Shown in pieces: positions 22,854 to 36,038 of a stretch of DNA of 64,000 bases (the first letter of the stretch is position 1; every line of letters starts with the position of its first letter). The notes below the pieces were generated by a model that made no database searches, was not told where the DNA came from, and saw nothing but the letters and a program-made list of their open reading frames with translations. The translations under genes were made by a program, and so were the position numbers. The stretch comes from Salvelinus alpinus (lineage: Eukaryota > Chordata > Actinopteri > Salmoniformes > Salmonidae), in NCBI RefSeq assembly GCF_045679555.1, contig NC_092091.1, positions 16,416,572 to 16,480,571 of the forward strand, given 5' to 3'.

Positions 22854-24454
22854 CAGTGGGGAGAACAAGTATTTGATACACTGCCGATTTTGCAGGTTTT
22901 CCTACTTACAAAGCATGTAGAGGTCTGTAATCATAGGTACACTTCAACAGTGAGAGACGGAATCTAAAACAAAAATCCAGAAAATTACATTGTATGATTT
23001 TTAAGTAATTCATTTGCATTTTATTGCATGACATAAGTATTTGATCACCTACCAACCAGTAAGAATTCCGGCTCTCACAGACCTGTTAGGTTTTCTTTAA
23101 GAAGCCCTCCTGTTCTCCACTCATTACCTGTATTAACTGCACCTGTTTGAACTCGTTACCTGTATAAAAGACACCTGTCCACACACTCAATCAAACAGAC
23201 TCCAACCTCTCCACAATGGCCAAGACCAGAGAGCTGTGTAAGGACATCAGGGATACAATTGTAGACCTGCACAAGGCTGGGATGGGCTACAGGACAATAG
23301 GCAAGCAGCTTGGTGAGAAGGCAACAACTGTTGGCGCAATTATTAGAAAATGGAAGAAGTTCAAGATGACGGTCAATCACCCTCGGCCTGGGGCTCCATG
23401 CAAGATCTCACCTCATGGGGCATCAATGATCATGAGGAAGGTGAGGGATCAGCCCAGAACTACACGGCAGTACCTGGTCAATGACCTGAAGAGAGCTGGG
23501 ACCACAGTCTCAAAGAAAACCATTAGTAACACATTACGCCGTCATGGATTAAAATCCTGCAGCGCACGCAAGGTCCCGCTGCTCAAGCCAGCGCATGTCC
23601 AGGCCCGTCTGAAGTTTGCCAATGACCATCTGGATGATCCAGAGGAGGAATGGGAGAAGGTCATGTGGTCTGATGAGACAAAAATAGAGCTTTTTGGTCT
23701 AAACTCCACTCGCCATGTTTGGAGGAAGAAGAAGGATGAGTACAACCCCAAGAACACCATCCCAACCGTGAAGCATGGAGGTGGAAACATCATTTTTGGG
23801 GGATGCTTTTCTGCAAAGGGGACAGGATGACTGCACCGTATTGAGGGGAGGATGGATGGGGCCATGTATCACGAGATCTTGGCCAACAACCTCCTTCCCT
23901 CAGTAAGAGCATTGAAGATGGGTCGTGGCTGGGTCTTCCAGCATGACAACGACCTGAAAGACACAGCCGGGGCAACTAAGGAGTGGCTCCGTAAGAAGCA
24001 TCTCAAGGTCCTGGAGTGGCCTAGCCAGTCTCCAGACCTGAACCCAATAGAAAATCTTTGGAGGGAGCTGAAAGTCCGTATTGCCCAGCGACAGCCCCGA
24101 AACCTGAAGGATCTGGAGAAGGTCTGTATGGAGGAGTGGGCCAAAATCCCTGCTGCAGTGTGTGCAAACCTGGTCAAGAACTACAGGAAACGTATGATCT
24201 CTGTAATTGCAAACAAAGGTTTCTGTACCAAATATTAAGTTCTGCTTTTCTGATGTATCAAATACTTATGTCATGCAATAAAATGCAAATGAATTACTTA
24301 CAAATCATACAATGTGATTTTCTGGATTTCTGTTTTAGATTCTGTCTCTCACAGTTGAAGTGTACCTATGATACAAATTACAGACCTCTACATGCTTTGT
24401 AAGTAGGAAAACCTGCAAAATCGGCAGTGTATCAAATACTTGTTCTCCCCACTG
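22854..24454 (+). mobile_element. Near-intact Tc1-like transposon
   Basis: 1601 bp with long TIRs (CAGTGGGGAGAACAAGTATT at the left, inverted at the right) and TA on both sides. Inner TIR motifs, for example TTGCATTTTATTGCATGACA, also pair with the right side. A minus-strand relative lies at 36039-37643. Confidence 0.95.
23216..24238 (+). pseudogene. Tc1 transposase, full length but with one in-frame TGA
   Basis: Would catalyse cut-and-paste transposition of its own element at TA. From ATG at 23216 to TAA at 24238 there are 341 codons in a single frame, the normal length for the family. The only interruption is TGA at 23828-23830 (codon 205). The N-terminal helix-turn-helix domains occupy about 1-110. 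The DD34E triad is visible: D153 (WSDETK), D244 (QHDND) and E279 (NPIENLW). The usual PKHT after the second aspartate reads LKDT here. Upstream 23153-23215 holds the usual leader. As it stands it yields a truncated protein lacking two catalytic residues. Confidence 0.92.
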
Positions 24455-24565
24455 TAGGTACGCCCTATTATTCAACTCTACTACAGACCCTGTAATCATG
24501 ATCTGAGTCACACTATCTGTCTACACGCTGAGTCACACTGTCTGTCTATGCATAGTCATTTTACC

Positions 24566-24815
24566 CCTACCTACTGTACATGTACATATTACCTCAATTA
24601 CCTCGATTAACCTGTACCCCTGCACATTGACTCGGTACCGGTACCCCCTGTATATAGCCTCGTTATTGTTATTTTATTGTTGGTCTTTCATTTTTTACTT
24701 TAGTTTATCAAGTAAATACTATCCTTAGCTCTTATTTTTCTTAAAACTGCATTGTTGGTTAAGGCTTCACTGTACAACAAGCTTCACCTGTTGTATTCGG
24801 CACATGTGATTTGAT
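24566..24815 (+). mobile_element. CR1/L2-type LINE 3' tail
   Basis: Same tail as 6985-7285 (GTACCGGTACCCCCTGTATA, AAAACTGCATTGTTGGTTAA, ending GTGATTTGATA). 5'-truncated, no ORF. Confidence 0.8.
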
Positions 24816-26258
24816 ACACACTCGTATTCTGGAAGTTCATTTTTACTCAGGCTCCACTTACTATACAGATTCTTCCTATTTTCATGTCTGATCTTTTGTG
24901 GACGTCAAAGTTTTTAGCTAAATTGAGGATTTAGTACTTATATCATTGAGCAAGAGTTTAATCTCAAAACCCCCGTGGATGTCTCAATCAGGCCTCATTG
25001 ATACTCTGCGATGTAGCCTCTCTCCCTTTCCTACAGTTTCTCAAGCATGACGTAACACATTAAGAAACAGAAGCTTAATTTAAACCTACTGTGACATAGC
25101 AAATCATTACTTCATATCCCACCAACGTGGGGCGGGAGGTCAGGTGACATGACAGGTGATTATCCTATCAGCAATCAGTGTCACCTCTTCTCCTGTTATC
25201 CAACCCAATCGGAATGCACCCAGGAACACTCTCTTCCTGTTCCTTTGAAACACAATGAAACATTTGATCTCAATACAGTTTTCTGTTCCCAAAACTAGAA
25301 TATTTTACGAACAGAGTAGACAGAGTTTTGTAGACTTTACCCTTTGCCAAAGTTTCATAATATTGCGTTATTGCACACGCACACTTCACAGAGTAGGCGT
25401 TCCCTAACGGAAATATGCAAATTCATGCTAGAACGCCCCAATAGGATCTTTCTAGCTCGAGTTTGGCTCTACCCACCTCCTTGCTTGTTCTGCCCACTAT
25501 GACTCATTTGTTCCCATTGGAAATGACAGGCTGTGGTCTATCTTAGTTATACAAATATTTTACTAAGGTGAGGTTAATGACCCTCCTCTGTAGAATGTGC
25601 ATTCTTGCAGCTGAGGTGGAATTAGTGAGGCATTACTCTGTCAGTACGCACATTGCCTACAATGTTGTAAACCTCTAGGAGGGGGTAATAAAACCCTACA
25701 CTGCTGTAAAAACTACTCCCCCAGCACCTCATAAAACATGAGGGGGCTTAGGACCATGTGGGCAGTATTAGTACAGTACCCTCAGGTCTCTACACTGTTT
25801 ATGTACCTTCATTCTCTAGCTGATTCTCTAACTGCCTATATGCAGTCCTTAGGAAGAAGAAAAGTGCTGTAAGACAAGCTTGCTTTTCACTGGAGAGAGA
25901 CATTTTGATCACAGATCATTGTACTGAATAAATCAGTGGGGACATGAGCTTACAGATCATGTGTTACTGTTGGTTTGATTTGTCTCTGGGCCCAGACCCC
26001 GATGAAGGAGTCTTGAAGGCTCCAACTTCCAGATGTGCCATCACACATGTTTTATCCACATAATGAAATAGTAATGTGATGTATCTCTATGGGTCTACCG
26101 GAGGCCATTAATTACAGAGCGGATGGTTGGAGTTACTTACTGTTATAGCACTATTATCATGGCTGTTCTGACACTTTTATGAATATATTTTATTCTTTCC
26201 ACAAAAAAGAAAACAGGTATGAGATATTGTGTTCATATAGCAAGGAGAGATATTATGA
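24816..26258. other. Intergenic, no gene recognised
   Basis: No tandem arrays, TE ends or convincing exons. An isolated AATAAA lies near 25928. Confidence 0.5.
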
Positions 26259-26272
26259 TGTAATTAAAAGAC

Positions 26273-26706
26273 GTCTGCGTCCAACTCACACTCCCAAACA
26301 CTTAGATCCCCGGAACGCAGCCACTTTCCAGCTCACGCTCCAGATCCCAATCACCGGAATTCTAATCACCTGTTCACACACTTGCATGTCATCATCCCAC
26401 ACTATTTATTTCAGTTCCTTGCAACCCATCAATCACTGTGAGTTGTTGTTAGTTTTGAGACACTTTTCGGAGCTCTGTTTTTTCCCGTCCTTCTCTCCTC
26501 CCGTGTATGATAGTTTTTGCCTGCCTCACTCACGACGCCTTTTGCCTATTCCCTGCCTGTACTGTTGCCATTTAAGGACCTACCGTGTATGACCTTCTGC
26601 CTGCCCCTGGACCCAGCTTCCTGCCTCCTCCTCTGGTCCCTTTCATTAAACACCTGCTGCGCTCTGCGCTTGAAACCAGCTCTCTGTCTCCCTCCTGTTC
26701 ATTACA
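26273..26706 (+). mobile_element. Solo LTR with 5-bp target duplication
   Basis: About 434 bp from GTCTGCGTCCAACTCACAC (one T short of a TG start) to CTGTTCATTACA, flanked by AAGAC at 26268-26272 and 26707-26711. Pyrimidine-rich, with CATTAAACACC near the 3' part. A different family from the LTRs at 11531 and 20334. Open frames inside are non-coding. Confidence 0.75.
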
Positions 26707-26890
26707 AAGACATATTCAAGAGGAAAAAAATTCAATGACAAACAAATAAAACAACTGAACATAAGCAGTCTTTTTTGATCAGGTCTGTAGCTATTTACTT
26801 AAGTAAAAAATAAAATATCCCCACACACAGCGTTGGACTGTTTGAATGAATTGGCAAACCTAGGTTACAATGATTACATTGATTAGTATA

Positions 26891-27066
26891 CAGTGCCCTC
26901 GGAAAATATTCAGAACCCTTGACTTTTTCCATATTTTGTTACGTTACAGCCTTATTCTAAAATGGATGAAAAAAAAATCCTCAGCAATCTACACACAATA
27001 CCCCATAACGACAAAGCGAAAACAGGTTTTTATAAATGTATAGAAATGTATTAAAAATAATAAACA
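26891..27066 (+). mobile_element. Solo left end of a Tc1-like element
   Basis: Begins CAGTGCCCTCGGAAAATATT after TA and keeps the left TIR motifs (CATATTTTGTTACGTTACAG, TTATTCTAAAATGGATG) up to TGTATTAAAAATAA. The transposase and right end are absent. Confidence 0.85.
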
Positions 27067-27518
27067 TGTTTTATTTATTTTGTATCTATGCCACTACCTT
27101 TCATTTAAAGGTATCTGTGACCAACAGATGCATATCTGTATTCCCAGTCATGTGAAATCCATAGACTTGGGCCTAATTAATTTATTTCAACGGACAGATT
27201 TCCTTATATAAACTGTAACTCAATCAAATATTTTAAATTGTTGCATGTTGAATTTATATTTTAGTTCAGTGTAGATAAACTATTTGTTCATCGAATAGAC
27301 CTAGGTGCTAAGCCCTATTCAGACAGGACTGGTATTACTAGAGATTTTGGTTATGTCATTAGAATCCCAGTTTGTGCATTAATCCAGAGAACTTTTCACA
27401 CAGGATTAGTTTTTCCAAACTGCCCCTATAATTTTTATTTTTCATTCAATTGACTCTTATGATGGAAGCCTGGAGGTTTTCTAGGCGTTAAAATATTTTA
27501 ACATCATGTCTAGAAATC

Positions 27519-27640
27519 AAATCAAATTTTATTGGTCGCATACACATATTTAGCAGATGTTATTGCAGGAGTAGCAAAATGCTTGTGTTTCTAGTGTCAA
27601 TGGTGCAGTAATATCTAACAATACACAATACACACAAATC
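27519..27640 (-). mobile_element. LINE 3' tail, minus strand
   Basis: AAATCAAATCAAATTTTATT (tandem ATCAA tail) followed by GGTCGCATACACATATTTAG. This is the reverse complement form of the CR1/L2-type tails elsewhere in the window, though diverged. Confidence 0.65.
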
Positions 27641-27680
27641 TAAAAAAAGTAAAATAATTGAATTAAGAAATATTAAGACG

Positions 27681-29182
27681 AGCAAAGTATTCAGATGCCT
27701 TGACTTTTCCCACATTTTGTTACGTTAGAGACTTATTCTAAAAAGGATTTAAAAAATCTATTTGATCCATTTTAGAATAAGGCTGTAACGTCTTCAGAAA
27801 TGTTTGCATATTTATAAAAAATATATAATAAATACCTTATTTACATAAGTATTCAGACCAATCGATATGAAACTTTAAATTGAGCTCAGATGCATCCTGT
27901 TTCCATTGATGATCCTTGAGATGTTTCTAAAACTTGATTGGAGTCAACCTGTGGTAAATTTAATTGATTGGACATGATTTGGAAAGACACACACCTGTCT
28001 ATATAAGGTCCCACAGTTGACAGTGTTCAGAGCAAAAAAAGACATGACGTCATAGGAATTTCCGTAGATCTCCGAGACAGGATTGTGTCGAGGCACAGAT
28101 CTGGGGAAGGGTACCAAAAAATTCCTGCAGCATTGAAGATCCCCAAGAACACAGTGGCCTCTATCATTCTTAAATGGAAGAAGTTTGGAACCACCAAGAC
28201 TCTTCCGGCCAAACTGAACAATTGGGGGAGGGAGGTGACCAAGAACCCGATGGTCACTCTTACAGAGTACCAGAGTTCTTCTGTGGAGATGAGAAAATCT
28301 TCAAGAAGGACAACCATCTTTGCAGCACTCCACCAATCAGGCCGTTATGGTAGAGTGGCAAGACAGAAGCCACTCCTCAGTAAAAGGCACATGACATTTC
28401 GCTTAGAGTTTGCCAAAAGGCACCTAAAGGACTCTCAGACCATGAGAAACAAGACTCTCTGGTTGGATGAAACCAAGATTATATTATTTTGGCTGAATGC
28501 CAAGTGTCAAGTTTGGAGGAAACCTGGCACCATCTCTACAGTGAAGCATGGTGGTGGCAGCATCATGCTGTGGGGATGTCTTTCAGCGGCAGGGACTGGT
28601 AGACTAGTCAGTATCGAGGGAAAGATGAACGGAGCAAAGTACAGAGAGATCCTTGGTGACAACCTGCTCCAGAGCGCTCAGACTGGGGCGAAGGTTCACC
28701 TTCCAACAGGACAACGATGCGAAGCACACTGCCAAGACAACGCAGGAGTGGCTTTGGGACAAGTCTCTGAATGTCCTTGAGAGGCCCAGCCAGAGCCCGG
28801 AATTTAACATCTCTGAAGAGACCTGAAAATAGCTGTGCAGCTATGCTCCCCATCCAACCTGACAGAGCTTGAGAGGATCTGCAGAGAAGAATGGGAAAAA
28901 CTCCCCAAATGCAGGTGTGCCAATCTTGTAGTGTCATACCAAAGAAGACTCAAGGCTGTAATCGCTGCCAAAGGTGCATCAACAAAGTACTGAGAGAAAG
29001 GTCTGAATACTAATGTAAATGTGATATTTCAGTTTATTTACGTATACATTTGCAAAAATATATGTATTGGGTATTATGTGTAGATGTATGATGGTTAAAA
29101 AACAATTCAATCCATTTTAGAATAAGGCTGTAACGTAACAAAATGTGGAAAAAGTCAAGAGGTCTAAGTACTTTCCGAATGA
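27681..29182 (+). mobile_element. Tc1-like transposon (relic)
   Basis: TIR-bearing element about 1.5 kb long. The left end has AAAGTATTCAGATGCCTTGA and GTTACGTTAGAGACTTATTC; the right end has AATAAGGCTGTAACGTAAC and GTCAAGAGGTCTAAGTACTT. A TIR-derived segment near 27765-27795 is repeated inside. Same family as 570-1746. Confidence 0.88.
28044..28993 (+). pseudogene. Tc1 transposase pseudogene
   Basis: After a damaged start (ATG 28044 followed by stops), a long frame (28085-28780) covers the paired-like domain (GEGYQKIPAALKIPKNTVAS), the first catalytic Asp (LWLDETKIILFWLNAK) and [13 protein letters not shown] frameshift near 28690 garbles the second catalytic block (QDND in another frame). 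The C-terminus ends STKY-stop at 28991-28993. Inactive. Confidence 0.88.
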
Positions 29183-29363
29183 ATATATATACATTTGAAG
29201 TTAGAAGTTTACATACACTTAGGTTGGAGTCATTAAAACTCATATTTCAACCACTCCACAAATTTCTTGTTATGATTTTGGCAAGTCGTTTAGGACATCT
29301 AGGTTGTGCATTACACAAGTCATTTTTCCAGCAATTGTTTACAGACAGATTATTTCACTTATA

Positions 29364-29787
29364 CAGTAATCCCTCGTTTATCGCGGGGGTTACGTTCCGA
29401 AAATGACCCGCGATAAGTGAAATCCGCGAAATAGAAAACTTTTTTTTTTTTTACAATTAGCAACTATTACATGTATACAAATACAGTGACTCACGTGTAG
29501 GCCGTTTCGTCGACATTATGGGTTTAGGAGATGTTCGAAATTACAAGATAATTTGGCCAACTTAATGTAAATTTGCCAAGCTGTTTTATGTACGTACACA
29601 TAACTGCACGAGACGACAAAATGATAGCACAATTCGTAGCATGTTTTGATACAAGAAGCGGGAGTGAGTTTTTAGCGAATCAGAATGCAGAGCACAATGC
29701 ACCAAAAAAAAAAAAAAAATGCATTATGAAAATCCGCGAAATAGCGAATCCGCGATAAGTGAACCGCGAAGTGGCGAGGGATCACTG
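29364..29787. mobile_element. Tigger-type MITE nested in the Sleeping Beauty-like element
   Basis: CAGTAATCCCTCGTTTATCG to CGAGGGATCACTG, with TA at 29362-29363 and 29788-29789. Over both ends it is nearly identical to 14990-15666, but the middle carries a different 45-nt block (near GTCGACATTATGGG) and no transposase tail. It separates the outer and inner direct repeats of its host element. Confidence 0.93.
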
Positions 29788-29997
29788 TAATTTACTGTAT
29801 CACAATTCCAGTGGGTCAGAAGTTTACATACACTAAGTTGACTGTGCCTTTAAACAGCTTGAAAAATTCCTGAAAGTGATGTAATGGCTTTTGAAGCTTC
29901 TTATAGGCTAATTGACATCATTTGAGTCAATTGGAGGTGTACCTGTGGATGTATTTCAAGGCCTACCTTCAAACTCAGTGCCTCTTTGCTTGACATC

Positions 29998-30978
<981 letters not shown>

Positions 30979-31295
30979 GTTTTAAAAAATGAATGCAATG
31001 CTACCAAATACTAATTGAGTGTATCTCAACTTTTGACCTACTGGGAATGTGATGAAAGAAATAAAAGCTGAAATATATCATTCTCTCTACTATTATTCTG
31101 ACATTTCACATTCTTAAAATCAAGTGGTGATCCTAACTAACCTAAAACAGGGATTTTTTACTAGGATTAAATGCCAGGAATTGTGAAAAACTGAGTTTAA
31201 ATGTATTTGGCTAAGTTGTATGTAAACTTCCGAATTCAACTATATATATATATATGATGGGATGTTTGGACATTATTTTTATTTATTTATTTATT

Positions 31296-32428
31296 TATTT
31301 CACCTTTATTTAACCAGGTAGGCCAGTTGAGAGCAAGTTCTCATTTAAAACTGTGACCTGGCCAAGATAAAGCAAAGCAGTGCGACAAAAACAACAACAC
31401 AGAGTTACACATAAACAAACATAAGTCAATAACAGAATGGAAAAATATGTGTAGAGTATGTGCAAATGTAGAAGAGTAGGGAGGTACGGCAATAAATTGG
31501 CCATAGAGGCGAAAAAGTACAATTTTGCAGTAACACTGGAGTAGAGATAAGTAAGTAGAGTAGAGATACTGGGGTGCAAAAGAGCAAGAGGATAAATAAC
31601 AATATGCGGACGAGGTAGTTGGCTGTGCTATTTACAGATTGGCTGTGTACAGGTACAGTGATCGGTGAGCTGCTCTGACAGCTGATGCTTAAATTTAGAA
31701 AGGGAGATACTATAAGACTCCAGCTTCAGAGATTTTTGCAATTCATTCCAGTCATTGGCAGCAGAGAACTGGAAGGAAAGGCGGCCAAAGGAAGTGTTGG
31801 CTTTGGGGATGACCAGTGAAATATACCTGCTGGAGCGCGTTCTACGGGTGGGTGTTGCTATGGTGACCAGTGAGCTGAGATAAGGCAGGTCTTTACCTAG
31901 CAAAGGCTTATAGATGACCTGGAGCCACTGGGTTTTGCGACGAATACGTAGTGAGGGCCAGCCAATGAAAGTATACAGGTCGCAGTGGTGGGTAGAATAT
32001 GGGGCTTTGGTGACAAAACGGATGGCACTGTGATAGACTGCATCCAATTTGCTGAGTAGAGTGTTGGAGGCTATTTTGTAAATGACATCGCCGAAGTCAA
32101 GGATCGGTAGGATAGTCAGTTTTACGAGGGTATGTTTGGCAGCATGAGTGAAGGATGCTTTGTTTGCGAAATAGGAAGCCGATTCTAGACTTAATTTTGA
32201 TTGGAGATGCTTAATATGAGTCTGGAAGGAGAGTTTACAGTCTAACCAGTCACCTAGGTATTTGTAGTTGTCCACATATTCTAAGTCAGAACCGTCCAGA
32301 GTAGTGATGCTAGTCGGGCGGGCGGGTGCGGGCAAGAATCTGTTGAGGAGCATGCATTTAGTTTTACCAGCATTTAAAAGCAGTTGTAGGCCACGGAAGG
32401 AGTGTTGTATGGCATTGAAGCTCGTTTG
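31296..32428 (-). mobile_element. LINE 3' half (minus strand): RT C-terminal domain and 3' UTR
   Basis: The minus frame 32353-31628 encodes 241 residues after the RT palm: NYKYLGDWLDCKLSFQTHIK, LPILDFGDVIYKIAS, RFVTKAPYSTHHCDLY and ending LSEQLTDHCTCTQPICK. The UTR down to about 31296 matches 6300-6690. The upstream part of the same LINE continues at 33836 after a 1.4-kb insertion. Confidence 0.88.
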
Positions 32429-32432
32429 TTAA

Positions 32433-33835
32433 CCTTTCTAGCCCCGGGGTTCCGCTAGCGGAACACCCACAACATTCCACTGAAAAGGCAGCGCGCGAAA
32501 TTCAAAAATATATTTTTTTAAATATTTAACTTTCACACATTAACAAGTCCAATACAGCAAATGAAAGATAAACAACTTGTTAATCTACCCATGGTGTCCG
32601 ATTTCAAAAATGATTTACAGTGAAAGCACAACATATGATTATGTTAGGTCAGAGCCAAGTCACAAACACACACAGCCATTTTTTCAGCCAACAATAGGAG
32701 TTAGAAAAAGCAGAAATATAGTTAAAATGAATCACTAACCTTCGATTATCTTCATCAGATGACAGTCATAGGACATGATGTTATACATGTATTGTGTGTT
32801 TTGTTCGATAATGTACATATATATATTAAAACAAATCTCAGTTTACATTGGCGCGTTACGTGCAGTAATGTTTTGATTCCAAAACATCCAGTGATTTTTC
32901 AGAAATACTCATAATAAACATTGATAAAAGATCCAAGTGTTATTCGCAAAATTAAAGATAAACTTATCCTCTATGGAACCGCTGTGTCAGATTTCAAAAT
33001 AAAATTTACGGAAAAAGAATAATCTGAGAACGGCGCTCAGAGCACAATCCAGCCAAAGAAATAGTCGCCATTTTGGCGTCAACAGAAGCTACAAAAACAC
33101 TATAAATATGCACTTACCTTCGAATAACTTCATCAGAAGGCACTCCCAGGATTCCCAGTTCGACAATAAATGACTGAAAAGTTCCATAAAGCCCATCATT
33201 TAGCCACTTGTTGTTAGCATGTTCAGCCCACGAATCCATTTTCATGACGCACGAGCAATCCCTCCAGACAAAAACTCAAAAAGTTCCGTTACAGGTCGTA
33301 GAAACAAGTCAAATGATGTATGCAATCCATATTTAGGATGTGTTTAACATTAGTCATCAATAAGGATCCAACCGGAGAATTTCATTGTCTGAAGAAAGAG
33401 CATTGGAACGAGAGCACTCTCTCTTGCTCGCGCGCAAAATGAGACTGAGATTTCTGAAGACCACTCAGTAAAATAGCTCCTATGAGCCCCTCCTTTGTAG
33501 TAGAATCATTTAACCAAAATCTAAAGACGGTGACATCTAGTGGAAGCCCTAGGCAGTGTTTGCTTATCCATAACTATATGGGGTATCATTTGGCACTGTT
33601 TTGAAAATCGAGTTCTCACTTCCTGTTTGGAAGTCTTCTCAGGTTTTTGTCTGCCAAATGAGTTCTGTTCTACTTACAGACATAATTCAAACAGTTTTAG
33701 AAACTTCAGAGTGTTTTCTATACAATAGTAATAATAATATGCATGTATTACCTTCAGGGGCAGAGTAGGAGGAAATTCCGTTTGGGTACGCAATTCGTTC
33801 AAAGTGGAAACACTGCCCCCTGTCCATAACAGGTT
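32433..33835. mobile_element. 1.4-kb TTAA-flanked non-autonomous element (piggyBac-like?)
   Basis: Inserted into the minus-strand LINE with TTAA at 32429-32432 and 33836-33839. The left end is CCTTTCTAGCCCC followed by the 16-bp perfect palindrome GTTCCGCTAGCGGAAC; the right end is CCATAACAGGTT. Internal blocks recur at 9395-10712 and 63547-64000. TTAA duplication is the signature of piggyBac, but no transposase is present and the termini match poorly, so the superfamily is inferred. Confidence 0.65.
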
Positions 33836-34320
33836 TTAACACAGTGTCCAAAGAAGGGCCAGATGTATGAAGAATGGTGTCGTCTGCGTAGAGGTGGATC
33901 AGATAATCACCAGCAGCAAGAGGGACATCATTGATGTTTACAGAGAAAAGAAACAGGTCCTCCGTTTCATGCATTATTCTGAAACTTTATCTGAGAAGTA
34001 GTTGGTGAACCAGGCGAGACAGTCATTTGAGAAACCATGGCTATTGAGTCCTCCGATAAGAATGCAGTGATTGACAGATGAAATGAAGACGGCTGCACAG
34101 TACTATCTTTTATCAATGGCGGTTATGATATCGTTTAGGACCTTGAGCGTGGCTGAGGTGCACCCATGACCAGCTCGGAAATCAGATTGCATTGTGGAGA
34201 AGGTACAGTGGGATTCAAAATGGTCGGTGATCTGTTTGTTAACTTGGCTTTCAAAAGTTTTAGAAAGGCAGGGAAGGATGGATATACGTAGGTCTATAAC
34301 AGTTTGGGTCTAGAGTGTCT
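33836..34320 (-). mobile_element. LINE RT-palm segment (minus strand)
   Basis: Minus-strand residues read VNINDVPLAAGDYLIHLYAD followed by D, with the catalytic YADD box at 33879-33890. Upstream sequence (33975-34290) encodes more RT relics with frame breaks. It joins 32428 to make one LINE copy. Confidence 0.8.
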
Positions 34321-35225
34321 ACCCCTTTTACTTCAAGTAATTATAAAAAAAATATTCCACACATAACCACCTTGCGATTGCACTGATGTACTTGATGAGA
34401 CTAAAAACTTGCCATTGTCAATGCAGAAATTAATGGTTGTTTGGTCCAGTGAACATTTATGAGCATTATTGTTGTCGTCATGTTACCCTGATCCATGAGG
34501 GAACAGACAATCTTTAGTCATAATGTTCACATGCTCAATGGACTTGGAGGGAGGCCCTTTGACTGAGGTAGGCAAATAAGCACTCAAAGACACTTTCAAT
34601 CATGTGTTTCATACGTGGATGGTGACCATGATGTGAAAGGTTTTGATAACACTGCTACTTTCTTACACCTAATTGCGGGCAGTGGGTGAACACCAGACAC
34701 CACCCAGTGATGGTAGAATTCACTCACCAGCTACACCGCACCCCCACTGAGATACATGACTGTTAAACAACCCTTATGAAGGGAATTTGTATTAAACCCG
34801 TCAGATGGGAGGTTTTACCTGCCAGGACAGCACTCTATCGTGTCACGTAGTAATCTCCACTGTGTGAGGTCTGGGCTGGCCGCATGGCTGCTGTTATAAA
34901 GCGAATACATCTCTACAGGAAAACAAGCACTTCATTGACAAGCTTATTAGATAAGTGCATCTGCGGTTTGAACAGATCTGGGCTTCATTCCATTCTTTCC
35001 CTTAATATACAGTTTTCTCAAAGAAAGATACATTTTGGGATTATTCTCGAAACATGTCACATGGATATTTGCATCCAAATCTACACTGTGTCCAAATGTA
35101 AGATGGATGTGTGCAGATTTTAATGGAAAGAAACTCAAAGGCTTATGGCATTTCCCCATTTCTATGAAAAGTATTCCTCACTTGGTTTTGTGAGTGTCTG
35201 GGGAGAATCCAGTTCTACAGAAGGG
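34321..35225. other. Intergenic, no gene recognised
   Basis: Short frames on both strands (for example 34884-35123) have no domain that I recognise and no splice context that pairs with anything. Confidence 0.5.
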
Positions 35226-35238
35226 TTGTAACCAAGGG

Positions 35239-35412
<174 letters not shown>

Positions 35413-35589
35413 GCCTTATCCCGTCACACACACGGGGTTATACTTTTCTTCCTTGGATCTTTCACTGACAAAAACCCACTACAGAAAATTATTTCATGAT
35501 TGATATGGAAAAGCCTTTCTATTAGGTCCTTGGAATCCAGCATCCTTGGGACCTCTAACTCTGACGTAACCCCATTGAAGTTGATATTT

Positions 35590-35660
35590 AAAAGGGTTAA
35601 GGTAAGGGTTAGGTAAGGGTTATGGTTAAGGGGTTAGGGTTAGGGTTTAGGCTAGGGACA
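35590..35660. repeat. Telomere-like degenerate TTAGGG/TAAGGG repeats
   Basis: GGGTTAAGGTAAGGGTTAGG and GGTTAGGGTTAGGGTTTAGG occur in tandem within a 70-bp stretch. Interstitial and degenerate, embedded in a dispersed repeat. Confidence 0.7.
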
Positions 35661-36038
35661 TCCCAAAGATTCCGAATAGCACCTTTTCTATTACCTCATA
35701 TACTAATTTCTGGGTTTTTTATGCCCAACTCATAAATTCATTCCAATTCTGCCCATTCATTCATGTTTCATGTTACCACCATACTGATTATAACGCTCAA
35801 ACGTTCTCAGGCGGAGGGAGGGATTTTACACCCACACTGACTTCTCTTCTTGAAGAAAATAGGCTTTTCAAAATCACTTTAGAGGCTATTGAGTTGTTAT
35901 TAAAATTGTAATCTCAAAACCCTTCCACAAATCAACAAACAGTTGAAAGCAGAACTGGCCAATTGCAGGCAGTACTGTATCTCCACAACTGTGTTACACC
36001 TCACAGTGATAACAGTCAAAACAGTACAATCTCATGTA

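Noticed and set aside
26179-26738. Pro/Leu-rich frames at the solo LTR
   Set aside because: They lie within or overlap the LTR, which has matching target duplications; no coding evidence.
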